Assembly (NCBI GenBank): GCA_025765595.1
Contig: JAIVFH010000017.1
Location: 186,001 to 250,000 of the forward strand
Length of the DNA: 64,000 nucleotides
Reading direction: 5' to 3'
From: Obelidium mucronatum
Lineage: Eukaryota > Chytridiomycota > Chytridiomycetes > Chytridiales > Chytriomycetaceae
Below the pieces are notes generated by a model. It was not told where the DNA came from, did no database searches, and saw only the letters and a list, made by a program, of their open reading frames with translations. Positions 1 to 10,158 of the stretch are shown here, one piece after another. Numbering within the stretch: the first letter of the stretch is position 1; each line of letters opens with the position of its first letter. The translations under genes and the position numbers were made by a program.

Positions 1-574
1 AGAACTAGATTAAAACACAGACCAATCAAAAGATTCAATAACCTTCTTCGGCTGCATTCCCCTGATTGGCGCAAGCGTAGCCCCTGATTTGTGGGCTTAA
101 ACCATTTATACCTTTTTTGGAATTCAACACTCACCAATCCGGAAAGAATGATCCTGCATGCAAACTCGGTAATGATATTTTTGGTAATATATTAGAGTCG
201 TGAATAAGCAATGCTGAGTCAAGAGCCCGCTCGGAGACATACGCATGTGTAGTCATGCTAAGGCATCTGGTCAGTCAACCGATGATTGGCGCATTAAGAA
301 TTACCCACTTTTTTTGAAAGGCGATTAGCAGGAGAAGTAGAGAAGGGGTGTAACCAAGTTCTGTACCAAGCTGCCACAAGTGTGGCGGATCCAAGATAGA
401 CAACCAACATTTTTGTGTGTTTATGGTTACTTTTTTTTTTTTTTGAATGGGCTCGTCTCCGCGGACTTCTCTTCAGAAATCAAAATAGGCGGGAGTCGGG
501 AAACGCTGTTGCGAATGTAAGTGCCACAACAACTGCCGGAATTCCATTCCGATCCGGAAAAAAAACTGATTACA
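1..574. other. Left flank, no gene recognised
   Basis: I see no convincing coding sequence here. The stretch is of ordinary composition with a run of T at about 429-443. The part nearest the asparaginase start at 575 presumably holds its promoter and 5' UTR. An open frame that covers 415-768 crosses the first exon and intron of that gene in the wrong frame and has no recognisable protein features. Confidence 0.5.
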
Positions 575-1678
575 ATGAAGCATCCTGTCCTGGTCATTCA
601 CGGCGGTGCAGGGATCATCCAAAAAGACAAAGTATCCGAAGAGCGTCGGTGAGAAATCGAATGATCGAATATCAACTGATTGAACTGAACTCATTGGTGT
701 TGGGAAAGCGCACTGTACTTGGAAGGGTTACGACAAGCATTGTACGCAGGCTTCGCTGTTTTAAATAGCACATCAGGAAATGCGATAGATGCAGTAGCTG
801 CTGCCGTTGCTTCTATGGAAGACAATCCACTGTTTAATGCAGGAAAGGGGGCAGTGTTTACAAGAAATGGAACTCACAGATTGGATGTATGTTCTGATTG
901 TTTGTATGATTATAGAACCGTGAATTAACCATAGCCTCACAAGGCGTCCATTATGGAAGGCTCAAGCTGTCAAGTGGGTGCTGTTACTCAACTGTCGATG
1001 ACAAAGAATCCGATTGAGCTGGCAAAGTTGGTCTTGAAACACCAACCAAATGGTCATTGCTTTCTTGCGGGGCACGAAGGAGAACAATTTGGGGCTTCCC
1101 ATGGCCTGATTTCCGTTGATCAAGAATATTTCGCGACGGATCTACGCAGGCAACAGCACATTGCAGGTCTCGAACAAGAAAATGCGAAAGCTATTGTCTC
1201 AGAAGACTTTCGAGCTGAACCATTTGCTATTCAACACGAGGCTGGGTCTCTGGACTCCCCTAAAGGAACTGTTGGTGCCGTCGCCCTCGATTCCAAAGGA
1301 AACCTCGCTGCCGCGACCTCTACAGGTGGTATGACCAACAAATATGAATCTCGAATTGGAGATACTCCTATTATTGGTGCAGGGACTTACGCCGAGAATG
1401 GTGTGGTGGCTGTTTCTGCAACTGGCGACGGCGAAAAGTTTATCAGAGCTTGTGTTTCTTACGACGTTGCAGCTCAAATGAAGTATGGAGGAAAATCTGT
1501 TGTGGAAGCGGCTGAATGCACGTTGAAACGCGTCGAGGCGATGGATGGCAACGGCGGTTTGATTGCTCTTGATTCCAAAGGAAACATCTCCATGGCAAAT
1601 TCTTCAGGAATGTTTCGGGGATGGATTGATGCGGCAGGTGTCGCTCATTGTGCAATCTTTGTTGATGATGAATGTTGA
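575..1678 (+). CDS. Isoaspartyl peptidase / L-asparaginase (Ntn-hydrolase, plant/bacterial type)
   Basis: The product is a type-2 asparaginase-family Ntn hydrolase, which cleaves isoaspartyl dipeptides and/or L-asparagine. Three exons (575-648, 709-886, 944-1678) join in frame to give about 328 residues, the usual family length. The start is fixed by the conserved opening VIHGGAG a few codons after the ATG. The second exon carries NAGKGAVFT, and exon 3 carries the autocleavage site GTVGAVALD, in which the Thr becomes the N-terminal nucleophile. Further family blocks are TSTGGMTNK, RIGDTPIIGAGTYA and SATGDGE. No signal peptide is seen, so it is probably cytosolic. It is convergent with the carboxypeptidase gene, the two stop codons being only 24 bp apart, so their 3' UTRs probably overlap. 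The family is clear; the choice between isoaspartyl peptidase and asparaginase activity is not resolved by sequence. Confidence 0.93.
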
Positions 1679-1702
1679 TCAAAGTCCATATTCAAACTGT
1701 AT

Positions 1703-3277
1703 TCAACCAATGAAATCAAAAATCATTTCTCTGATGGCTTCAGGAGAATCTTTTGGGCTCAAATGTCCAGCGTGCAAAATCTCAACCCTCTTTAAATGTT
1801 CAAACTGAGTTGTATAACCGACGACAGCGTCATTCATTCGCCATACTTCACGAGGCGCCTGCTGATACTGTTTCTGGCCATTCCACTCCAATCCCGAAAT
1901 CCAGTCGTTTGAAGACAAAATCCCATCTCGAAAGTCAAATTGCCCCTGATACAATAGCACCTTCAAACTATCGTCAAGACGTTTATCCGCATCAAACTGT
2001 TGCTCCGTCAGCAGTTTTTCTACAACTGGTTTCATGGACTTCATTCCATCTTCAAACAGATTTGAAGCAACGAGTGGGTCCTTTTCAAACTTCAAATGTA
2101 AAGGTACATTCAAAGCTTGTTTGACCGCGTCTAAGTTCAACAACGTTTCCATATCTGCCCATGAGTTTTGAACACTTCCTTTACGAATGTCATAGGGATT
2201 TATATTTCCAGTAAAGTTCTTGAAAGCAGCAAAAATCTCATTCCTTGCCAGAGTTGCGGCATGCCATTCCTTTCGTTCCGCTTTCTGAATCGCATCATTG
2301 GCATGGAAGTCCAAAACTTCAGCCTGCTTTTTAGAGACTAGTCCGACAGCGAGAGCCAAAGGGGCGTGAGAAAGAACTTGTGACGGGGGATCGGTGAGAC
2401 CGTTGCCAATAGCAATTCCACGCAAAGGAATGTATTGCGGAATCCGAAGATCAGACGACTTATACATCAAGTCTTCCGCGTTGTTTCGAGCAATTATTCC
2501 ATTGGCAAACGATGGAACATACTTTCCGGCGTAAGATTCACCAGCAATATACAATGGGGCCAATCGCTGTTCGGGAAACAACTTATAGAATTTTTCCAAA
2601 AAGATAACGAGATCTCTAGCTACTGCATCTTGATTTGTGACATATCCTTCATTGTAAGTACCACTGGAATGAGTATCAGGCTGCTTATGCGGCGATTCTT
2701 TTGTTGTGGAATGATGGACAGCACTATATCCCACACCAACAGGATTATCGATGAATAACATTGAAGCTTTTTTGTTCCAGGTTGCATTGTGTCTAGATAA
2801 CTTGAAGTTTGAGTCGACTCGAAGTGGACCCATCTCGTAAAACAACCCAATCATCGACGATGAACCGGGTCCACCTTGCAGCCAAATTATTAAGGGTGGA
2901 GTTTCGGTAGTTGGTCGAGACTGGCATGGGAAGTACCAAAAGAAGAGCGATGCTGTGGCTGAATCGGCAGTTTTCGAGCCTTGCCATCCTTCAGGATAGC
3001 GCCTTGGAAATGCAGACTTAAGATTTCCGTAAATGATTGGATTAAATCCTTACCGAATGTCAATTAATCCAGCAAAACTCTCGGTGATGGGATTGACGTT
3101 GCTTGCCCAAGGGAGTGCGGAATGCTTGACCCGATACTCTCCAGCTGCAACAGTGTAGTTCCAAAGATATGAATGCTGGGTACTATTCCCATTATTGAGA
3201 TGCAGGGGTAGACTCGTGAGAAGTAAGAGGCCCAGATAAGCGGTGATGAGAACAACTGCGAGAAGTCGCAAAAACAT
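1703..3277 (-). CDS. Serine carboxypeptidase (S10, vitellogenic carboxypeptidase-like)
   Basis: The product is a secreted or lysosomal serine carboxypeptidase that removes C-terminal residues. Two exons (3277-3054 and 3002-1703, 51-nt intron) give 507 residues, typical for S10. A hydrophobic N-terminal segment within residues 1-25 looks like a signal peptide or anchor. The oxyanion segment WLQGGPGSSS and the nucleophile motif GESYAG are intact. The catalytic Asp lies in GQFDFR and the His in HAGHLSP, both close to the C terminus as expected. The order of blocks resembles animal CPVL more than yeast carboxypeptidase Y. The alternative acceptor at 3017 breaks the frame, so the acceptor at 3003 was chosen. 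It is head to head with the PAN-like gene and convergent with the asparaginase gene. Confidence 0.92.
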
Positions 3278-3492
3278 TGTAATTATGAAATGGAATTTTG
3301 TAAGATGTAATGTATCTTGTTTGACACACCATCTTAATCAATAGTGAATAGATAGTAATAGAGATCTTTAGCGAAAGGGATTTTATTGTGTTTTACTGTC
3401 TTTTTATTTGATGGTGTGCAAGGCCCCCTTGTAATTGCCCACCAAAACAGTGCAAAATTGCCCCAACTCGCGGCTTCAGCTAGCAGCAGTAG

Positions 3493-4174
3493 ATGGCCCC
3501 AACTTCACATGCACCTGCTGCTTCAAGTAATATTCCATACGTCCAACTATCTCCTATGGCCTTCAGCGGAGTGTTTGAGTCACCCCACCCACCTTCAACC
3601 GTAAGAATTTGGAAGCTTAGTAAACAACTTAAGCGCGTATATCTAAACTACTCTTCAATACCTTCATTTCAAGCATGCTTATCGATACTTTAAATCATTC
3701 GATTGGCCCGGATTCAATGCCCCAAGTGTCGCTAACGCCCCTGATATCTTGACCTGCATCAAACTGAGCATTCTATACGACTACAACTTCTTTTCATTCC
3801 AAAACTCAACCAAAACGTGTCATTTTAAAGTTCCCACTCGTAATTCTGGATACACGATGGTATTCCCAACGAACGCGACGATACCGTGCCCACCGACCGG
3901 AAAACCGGGCTGCATCAATGAAATGAAAGACACGGACTTTTCAAATGCGTTCAGCGTCATGGATCGAAAGGGGAAAGCCTTGAAGCAGAAGGCAAAAGAC
4001 GTAAAGGCATGCGCAAAGCTTTGCTACCAAAACAGGAATATATGTGCAGCAGCATCTTATTACAAGGGATCTTGCTACTTCAAACAACCCATTAAGTTGA
4101 ATGATTCCACGTATTATGCGGGTGTGACTTGGTTAATTGATGCACGGCCAAAAGACCGAAAAGAGTCCACATGA
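3493..4174 (+). CDS. Small Cys-rich protein with a PAN/apple-like segment
   Basis: I do not recognise a named gene. Exon 3493-3600 splices in phase 0 to exon 3674-4174, after an intron beginning GTAAGA and ending TTTCAAG, giving about 203 residues. The C-terminal half has a cysteine pattern that includes ACAKLCYQN, an internal Cys and GSCYF. This resembles a PAN/apple module, a fold used for protein or carbohydrate binding on secreted proteins. Several Asn-X-Thr sites also fit an extracellular product. The proposed N terminus is Pro/Ser-rich and is not a signal peptide, so a leader exon upstream may be missing from this model. The gene lies between the divergently transcribed carboxypeptidase and the FUSC gene downstream. 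Confidence 0.45.
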
Positions 4175-4328
4175 GTCCGCGAACCACTAAGGATCGATTA
4201 AAGAACTGGATTGAGTTTAGTTGCTTTGCATAATCATTATTTAAACACTGTAAATATACTTGCAACATTGATTTGTCACCACAAAACCTTCTGGAACTTG
4301 ACCCACACGACAAATTTCGATAGGGCCA

Positions 4329-7209
4329 ATGATTACCATCACCAGGCAATCGAAAGACTGGCTTAAAGCTGTTCTAGCAGTAAGCAGCCGGTTGAGTGGG
4401 TGCAGTTCGATCTTGACAGTCCCCTATTGCAGTATGTCCTCGCCATTGCTTTTGTATTTTCGCCGTGGAACTCTTGGATTCAAAGCAGATGCTATGGAAA
4501 TGTGGTACTTGTGACCGTCATTCAGTCGCCGTAAGTGATACGTTTGTTGTGGTTGGTTTGCAAAGTAACAGTAAAACCAGTTCAAAAACCGTTGGAAACT
4601 ACCTTGATTCTCTCTTTCTACTACTTGTAACAATGTGCTTCTCGAGTGCACTTTTTGCGTTTATTCAGGCCGTGGTTGGGACTTCATACACCGGAATGGC
4701 TTTTGTTTTGTTCTTCACTGTTTGGATCTTCTCCACGATCCGAACATTCAACCTTCAGAGATATTTTGTAGCATCTCTGGTCGCTCCACTTTTTGCTTTC
4801 TCGGCTATTGCATCTATTGTTGGGGTCGTTGGCAAAAACACAACAGACGGAGCACTGTTTGACGAAAACTTTCTCATCAGCACATTGGAATCTTACATGA
4901 TTGGTGTAGCTATTTGTACGGCAGTGAATCTGTTGGTTTTCCCCGATTTTGCCGAGTCACATATCAATGAGCTTCTTCTGTCTGTTTTGGAGAGTATTTC
5001 GGCCCTATCGACATCAGTAATTGCGTGTGTCGATGGTTCGGAAACTGACAAGGAAGCTTATGCCGCGGGAAATAAGAAGCGCACAGATCTTGTGCTCAAG
5101 ATCCAAACTGATTTGGGGAAGATTGATACCACCATTGATCAAGCAACTGCTGAAATCAGTTACTCTCATTTCAGTATCAAGAACTACATTCGTTTGGTGA
5201 AAGGCTGTAAAAGTGTATCCGCCGTCCTATTTTCATTCCAGACTGCCTTGTCAACTGCTGGAGTTCAAAGATTGGTTTCAAGTCCAGAATTTGCCAACCA
5301 AATCTCCGTTTCCATGAAACCAACGTGGGCCAGCCTGGATTCTTGCCTCCTTAAGCTGCTTGATGATGTATCATCTAAGCTCAACTGCCTCGGTAGCGCC
5401 AAAGCCAAACCCGAGCTTTCAGAAGTAGAAATCCAACTCGCTCTCGCAAAATCTGTAGAAGCTACAGAAATGGCACTATTGGAGTTTGAACGCCACGAAC
5501 CAAGTGCATTCTTGGAAGTATTCGCGGATAAGGCGGACATTGCGGTTGGAGACTTGAAACCTGAAGTCAAGGCAAGCTGGGACAAGCTACTTCACGTCAC
5601 ATTCTTTATCCTTGCGTCCAAAGAACTCGTCAAGGAAGTTTCAACACTTCATTCTGATGCTGCAGCTATGGGAAAATCCAAGAAGATTCGAATGCACTTG
5701 AGTCACTTTATCCCCACGGGACTATTTCGTTCTCATCAAAGGATACCAGCTGTCCTCGCCAGTCACTATGCGAGCCAGACTCGCAAAAGTGAAAAACTTT
5801 ATTTTATCCCCTCCTTCAATTTTCGGCCTCAAATGTGCGGTTGCGATTCTCTGTCTACAAATGGTTCTATACAGTAGACCTGATATCTTTAAATTATGGT
5901 ATATGAACGGATCTGTCACGTCTCTATTGGTGGCTGTCTCGCCATCCATGGGTCAAACTTATCTCGGTCTTCCAATGCAAATTATTGCGACATCTCTGGG
6001 AGCTACAATTGGGTACTTGGGTGTTTGGCTTGTGGAAAAACGGGCCTTGGAATTATTGGGTTTTCTGTACTTGTAGCTATACCGTTTTTCCACCTCATGT
6101 TTGACATGAAGACATTTGTGCTTGGACTGCTCACGTTGATGTCATTCTCAAGTGTGAGTTATGAAACCCCTTCCCCCAAACCAATTTGTTTCTATTCATA
6201 CTCAAAATCTTGTCACTAGTACGTCTGTATCTCAAATGCAAACAGCATAAACCCATTCTTTGATAAACCCGAAGTGTACCTCGGAAAGACAATCGGAACC
6301 ACAAGTGTAACACTCTGCTTTGCCGTTATTTTCAGTCTCGTTCTGTATCCGACGCTTGCACGGAGAATCTTGAGAACCAAGTTAGGGAGAATCTTCAAAA
6401 ACTTGAACATTTTCTATCGCAAGATTATCGTAAGCACTGTCAATGCACCAGAAGGAAATGCTATTCAAATCGAACAAGATTCTGATATCAAGGATACGAG
6501 AAATAAGATCCTGAGTCAGTTGGTTGCATTGGAACCAGTTATGGTGTTTGCCTCAGTGGAACCCAGATTGGAGGGCCGATTCGAATCTGCAAAGTATAGA
6601 GAGCTTTTAACGTGCATGTATCGGCTGTTGGATCGATTAGAGTGTATGAGACTGAGTGGAGGGGATCATGCTTTTGATCCTGATGTTTTGAAGTTGTTGA
6701 ATGCTGGTCCTATCGGAGAAGTGAGACTGCAAATGCAACAAAGCGTTCGGTAAGTACTAAACACCTAAAACCAGATTGTTTTATGAGACTGAAAACTGAT
6801 CTGTTTTAGATTGCTGCTCTATGTATTTGCCTCAACCATGTGGACGAAACAACCACTCCCACCATCCCTTCCCAAGGCGGCTGAAGCTCGTGATAAATTG
6901 GCTCACATGTTTGTTCTCACTTTGATGCAACATTACCACGGGATTCATCCAACTGGGACTGATCTCGAGGGTCTGATTCCACATGATCAAGAAGGCCTTC
7001 TAGCCACACTGAATACAGAGAAATGGATGCGACTCTTGAGTTTTTCTGTTGCGGCACGTGAAGTCGCGTATGAGCTGGATCACGTAACACCAGCAATGAA
7101 GTCGATTTTTGGAGAGTTTCCAGATATCATTGCCCGCAAGGATAACAACTTTGTGGTTGCAGACGTGAACGAGTGGCTTGTATCTGATGTTGATGCAATT
7201 AAAGTCTGA
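4329..7209 (+). CDS. FUSC-family (fusaric acid resistance / aromatic acid exporter-like) membrane protein
   Basis: This is a multi-pass membrane protein of the FUSC superfamily, related to fungal brefeldin-A-sensitivity proteins and bacterial aromatic acid exporters. The first half holds SPSKTVGNYLDS and a cluster of hydrophobic segments (about 4400-4980), followed by a soluble helical domain (about 4980-5760). A second FUSC block follows, with SLLVAVSPSMGQTYLGLP and LGKTIGTTSVTL, then a C-terminal cytosolic domain ending at 7209. Clear introns include 4531-4580, one from about 6150 to 6220 and one from about 6751 to 6809. The frame slips by one extra base near 5715 and by one missing base near 6020. 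The first 50 nt join only through a 26-nt gap at 4380-4405. The 5' end and start are therefore uncertain. The substrate is unknown. Confidence 0.8.
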
Positions 7210-7310
7210 GTGATCGGAATAAATTGGCCCCTGTTGGTATTCACTCTTTTTGTATGTGCAGGTTTTAGATGTTTACTTTCTGTACTTCCTCTTTTTCATC
7301 GAAATTCAAA

Positions 7311-8350
7311 ATGGTTCGTTGACTGCATCCACGTTTTAGGCTTTATGCCCACAGCCCTACGTCATGCCTACATACTGTCGTCAGGATTGCTATTGTGCAT
7401 TGGATTGATTCAGTCCAGCTTGTGTTGTGGCAAGGCCAGTGCGAAAGGTGCTGGCGCCTTGTGTAGATGCCATCGCACCAAAGTCTTGGAGGGATGGGAT
7501 CTAACACAGCAACACATCCTTTGCCAGCAAACAGTGATTATGTGCAGGCTATATAGCTGACGATTCAATGGGATGGCGTAATAGGATGGGGATGGGGATG
7601 GGGGATGGGGACTGGGAACTGCAGGAGTGCGAAACTCTTGACTCCACCGCACGTCACTGCCCCCTCGAGATCGCAAATCTAACCAGATCTGTTTCATTTG
7701 ATATATAGGGTCGTGTAAGAACTAAGACTGTCAAGAAGGCTTCCCGTGTCCTCATTGAGAAGTACTACCCAAGACTCACTCTTGACTTCCAAACCAACAA
7801 GAAGATTGCCGACGAAGTCGCCATCATCGCCTCCAAGCGTCTCCGTAACAAGATTGCTGGATTCACTACCCACTTGATGAAGCGTATCCAGAAGGGACCA
7901 GTCCGTGGTATCTCCTTCAAGCTTCAAGAAGAGGAGCGTGAACGCAAGGACCAGTACATCCCAGATGTCTCTGCTCTTGCTGTTGACACCATTGAAGTTG
8001 ATCCAGAGACTGCTGTGAGTACACTCTTTTTCCGCTTGCAGAAAAGAGTCGAAAATCAGAGGAAGGGTAGACATTTTTTTGCTTTATGCGGAGGGCTCTT
8101 TTGGGAGTCCTCTGCTAAGGCTTGATGTCGAAAATCTGGCCTACTGAGATTCGATTGATTGATTTTTGCGGGTGAAGTATTTGTTACAATTGTTGACTCT
8201 TTGGTTTTTTTTTCTTCGTACTTTTAGGCTCTCCTCAAGGCTCTTAACTTCGAGAACCTCCCAGGTGTCCAGGTTGTCAACCCACAAACTGCTGCCGTCG
8301 AGCGTGTTCCAGGTTACCGTGGTCCACGTGCCCCACGTAAGCAGGAGTAA
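7311..8350 (+). CDS. RPS17: 40S ribosomal protein eS17 (RPS17)
   Basis: This is a small-subunit ribosomal protein of about 143 residues. Exon 2 (7709-8014) starts with [17 protein letters not shown] and covers most of the family, and exon 3 (8228-8350) ends with the usual basic tail. Residue 2 is the first codon of exon 2, so the initiator ATG must lie alone in exon 1. The best candidate is 7311-7313, directly followed by GT and preceded by a pyrimidine-rich stretch typical of ribosomal protein leaders. That gives a first intron of about 395 nt, long for this window. The intron contains a striking G-rich block. The identity is certain; the position of exon 1 is inferred. Confidence 0.95.
7588..7610 (+). 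repeat. G-tract repeat in the first eS17 intron (G-quadruplex motif)
   Basis: Four runs of four or five G are separated by AT dinucleotides, with a further GGG just downstream. This fits a tight G-quadruplex motif on the non-template strand. It lies about 100 nt upstream of the 3' splice site of the proposed long first intron of the eS17 gene. It could affect splicing or transcription, but no function can be read from sequence alone. Confidence 0.7.
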
Positions 8351-8493
8351 ACTTTTTTCGTCAAGTGTACTTTGATAGAGTATAGTTGAAGGAAAAGTTT
8401 TCGCTGTTGTTGGAGAACCAGAGTTGTATTGCTCTAATCTCGAATAAAAACGAGTTTCGACTTTGAGATCATTCGTTTATTTTTTGTTATTTT

Positions 8494-10102
8494 TCAAGCG
8501 CTGATATCAGGTAAACACTGCAGAGAATGGTTGGAGAGGTTTCTGTCATACTGGTACAGAAGGAACTTACCACAAAGTTAACATGCCCCATTTGAGTGGC
8601 TCCTCCAACAGTACCTGAGGATTCGGTCACAGCGACCATGAACTTCAAGAACAGGCTTCAGAAACAGTTTAAACAAACCAAGAAACAATTCATAAAAACC
8701 TGCATCGAAAGCATTCCTTCTTCATTGATTCTTAAAGAAACCTTTGAAGAGAGCAATAGTAGCTGTTTAAGTGCTGGTTGCACAACAGAGTACTTGTATC
8801 TGCGCAACTAATAAGTTTACGTTGATTGAAATGCAGTATACTGGCTCCAACTTACTCATGCGAAATATCCCCACCCTCGCAATAGAACGCTTTCCAAAGC
8901 ATCTGAATCTTCATGCTGCTGTGGCACCCATATCGCCACCATCATACTCCACGACTGTCTCGCCGGCTAAACCCCGTGATGAAATTCTCAAATGCGGAGT
9001 CTGTTGACGCACTTGAATTTTAATCGTGTCCGTGCTTGGATCCAATTCGGAGATGGCATGTGTAAGCCAAATAGACTGATGTTATCAAAGGGGATTGGTT
9101 GTCAAAAAGATTCATTCAGACGTCAAAGCATATCAACCTTCATGATAATTTTGCACGCGATTTCACTTCTCGCGAATAGAGTTTCAAGTTCAATGATTTC
9201 TTCTGGTGTGCTTTCGATTTGCAGTGTATTGAGCCTTGCAATCGACTTTACGCGAGCATTTTGCATCCTGTCAGAGTGTCAGTGAATCACCATTAGATCT
9301 CCCTCCAAAAAAAAAGCAAAACATAAAATCGTACGTGAGAACAAGATGGTTTTCGGTTGGGTCATGAACTATTGACAATGATACATTTTGAGAACCTGAT
9401 GAATTGCTGCTACTATTCGTGTTTGTGGAGCGATATCGGTTTCCGTATTGAGTTCCAGCACCAGCCATTCCCCCAATGTTGTTGTAGCCTCGATGGTTGT
9501 TGCCTTAGAATGTTTCAAACAAATCAATACTTTGGTTGTCCAGCAATCTGGCACAAACCAAAATTCAACTCATCCGCGTGGGCATTCGATCCTTCAGCAG
9601 ATTTGTCCCCAATTCCAAAAGGAATCGCCGAAAGGCCACCAAAGATTGAGATGGATTCAATAAAAGACTCCAGATCGACACAGAGCAACAGATCATCTTC
9701 ATCAACATTCATATCATCGGCAAGATTATTGTTTCCTTCGGCTTGATTACGCGCCGAAGGAGCTCGATAAGTAGAAAAAACAGACTTTGGAAGGACGGCG
9801 TGGAGTTGGCATGTCTACCAAGACATGTCCGAGTTCAGTGATGCAAAACAAGCAAGGGCACAAACACACACCCGATGTGGCAAAAGAGCGGATAAAACAA
9901 GACCACGCGTTGGAGAAAAGTTGCAAATGACTTTAATCTTGTGTTTGTTGGAGTATTTAGTTGTTGTTGGTGCTTCTTGGAACACACTTACCGATGAAGA
10001 GGCTTCCCGATCTTTGTCCTTTGAGTGCGAATGCGGCGATTGCTGATGCAGGGCGCGCAGCAGCGAAACCAGCGAGCGTGAGTTTGGCAGAGCAAAGTTC
10101 AT
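8494..10102 (-). CDS. RAD1: DNA damage checkpoint clamp subunit RAD1 (9-1-1 complex)
   Basis: The product is a PCNA-like subunit of the RAD9-RAD1-HUS1 clamp, which is loaded at damaged DNA and activates the ATR-type kinase. About seven exons can be joined by frame. The opening MNFALPNSRSLVSLLRALH is followed by a short exon with VICNFSPTRGLVLSALL, then the segment containing LLLCVDLESFIESISIFGG. Next come a Ser/Asn-rich linker, the interdomain region (EIIELETLFARSEIACKI), HAISELDPSTDTIKI, and the C-terminal block YSVVQPALKQLLLLSSKVS. The order and spacing match human RAD1 throughout. One extra base seems present near 8930. It shares a 56-bp intergenic promoter with the golgin gene and is convergent with eS17. 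Confidence 0.87.
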
Positions 10103-10158
10103 CTTTATTCTTTTATTCTTTATTATTATTATGAGAATTAATTAATTAAAAAACAGCG
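10103..10158. promoter_or_regulatory. Compact bidirectional promoter, RAD1 / golgin
   Basis: Only 56 bp separate the start codons of the divergent RAD1 and golgin genes. The stretch is almost entirely A and T, with TTATTATTATTAT and ATTAATTAATTAA, and is flanked by GC-rich coding sequence, especially on the golgin side. Its role as a shared promoter is inferred from position. Confidence 0.6.
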
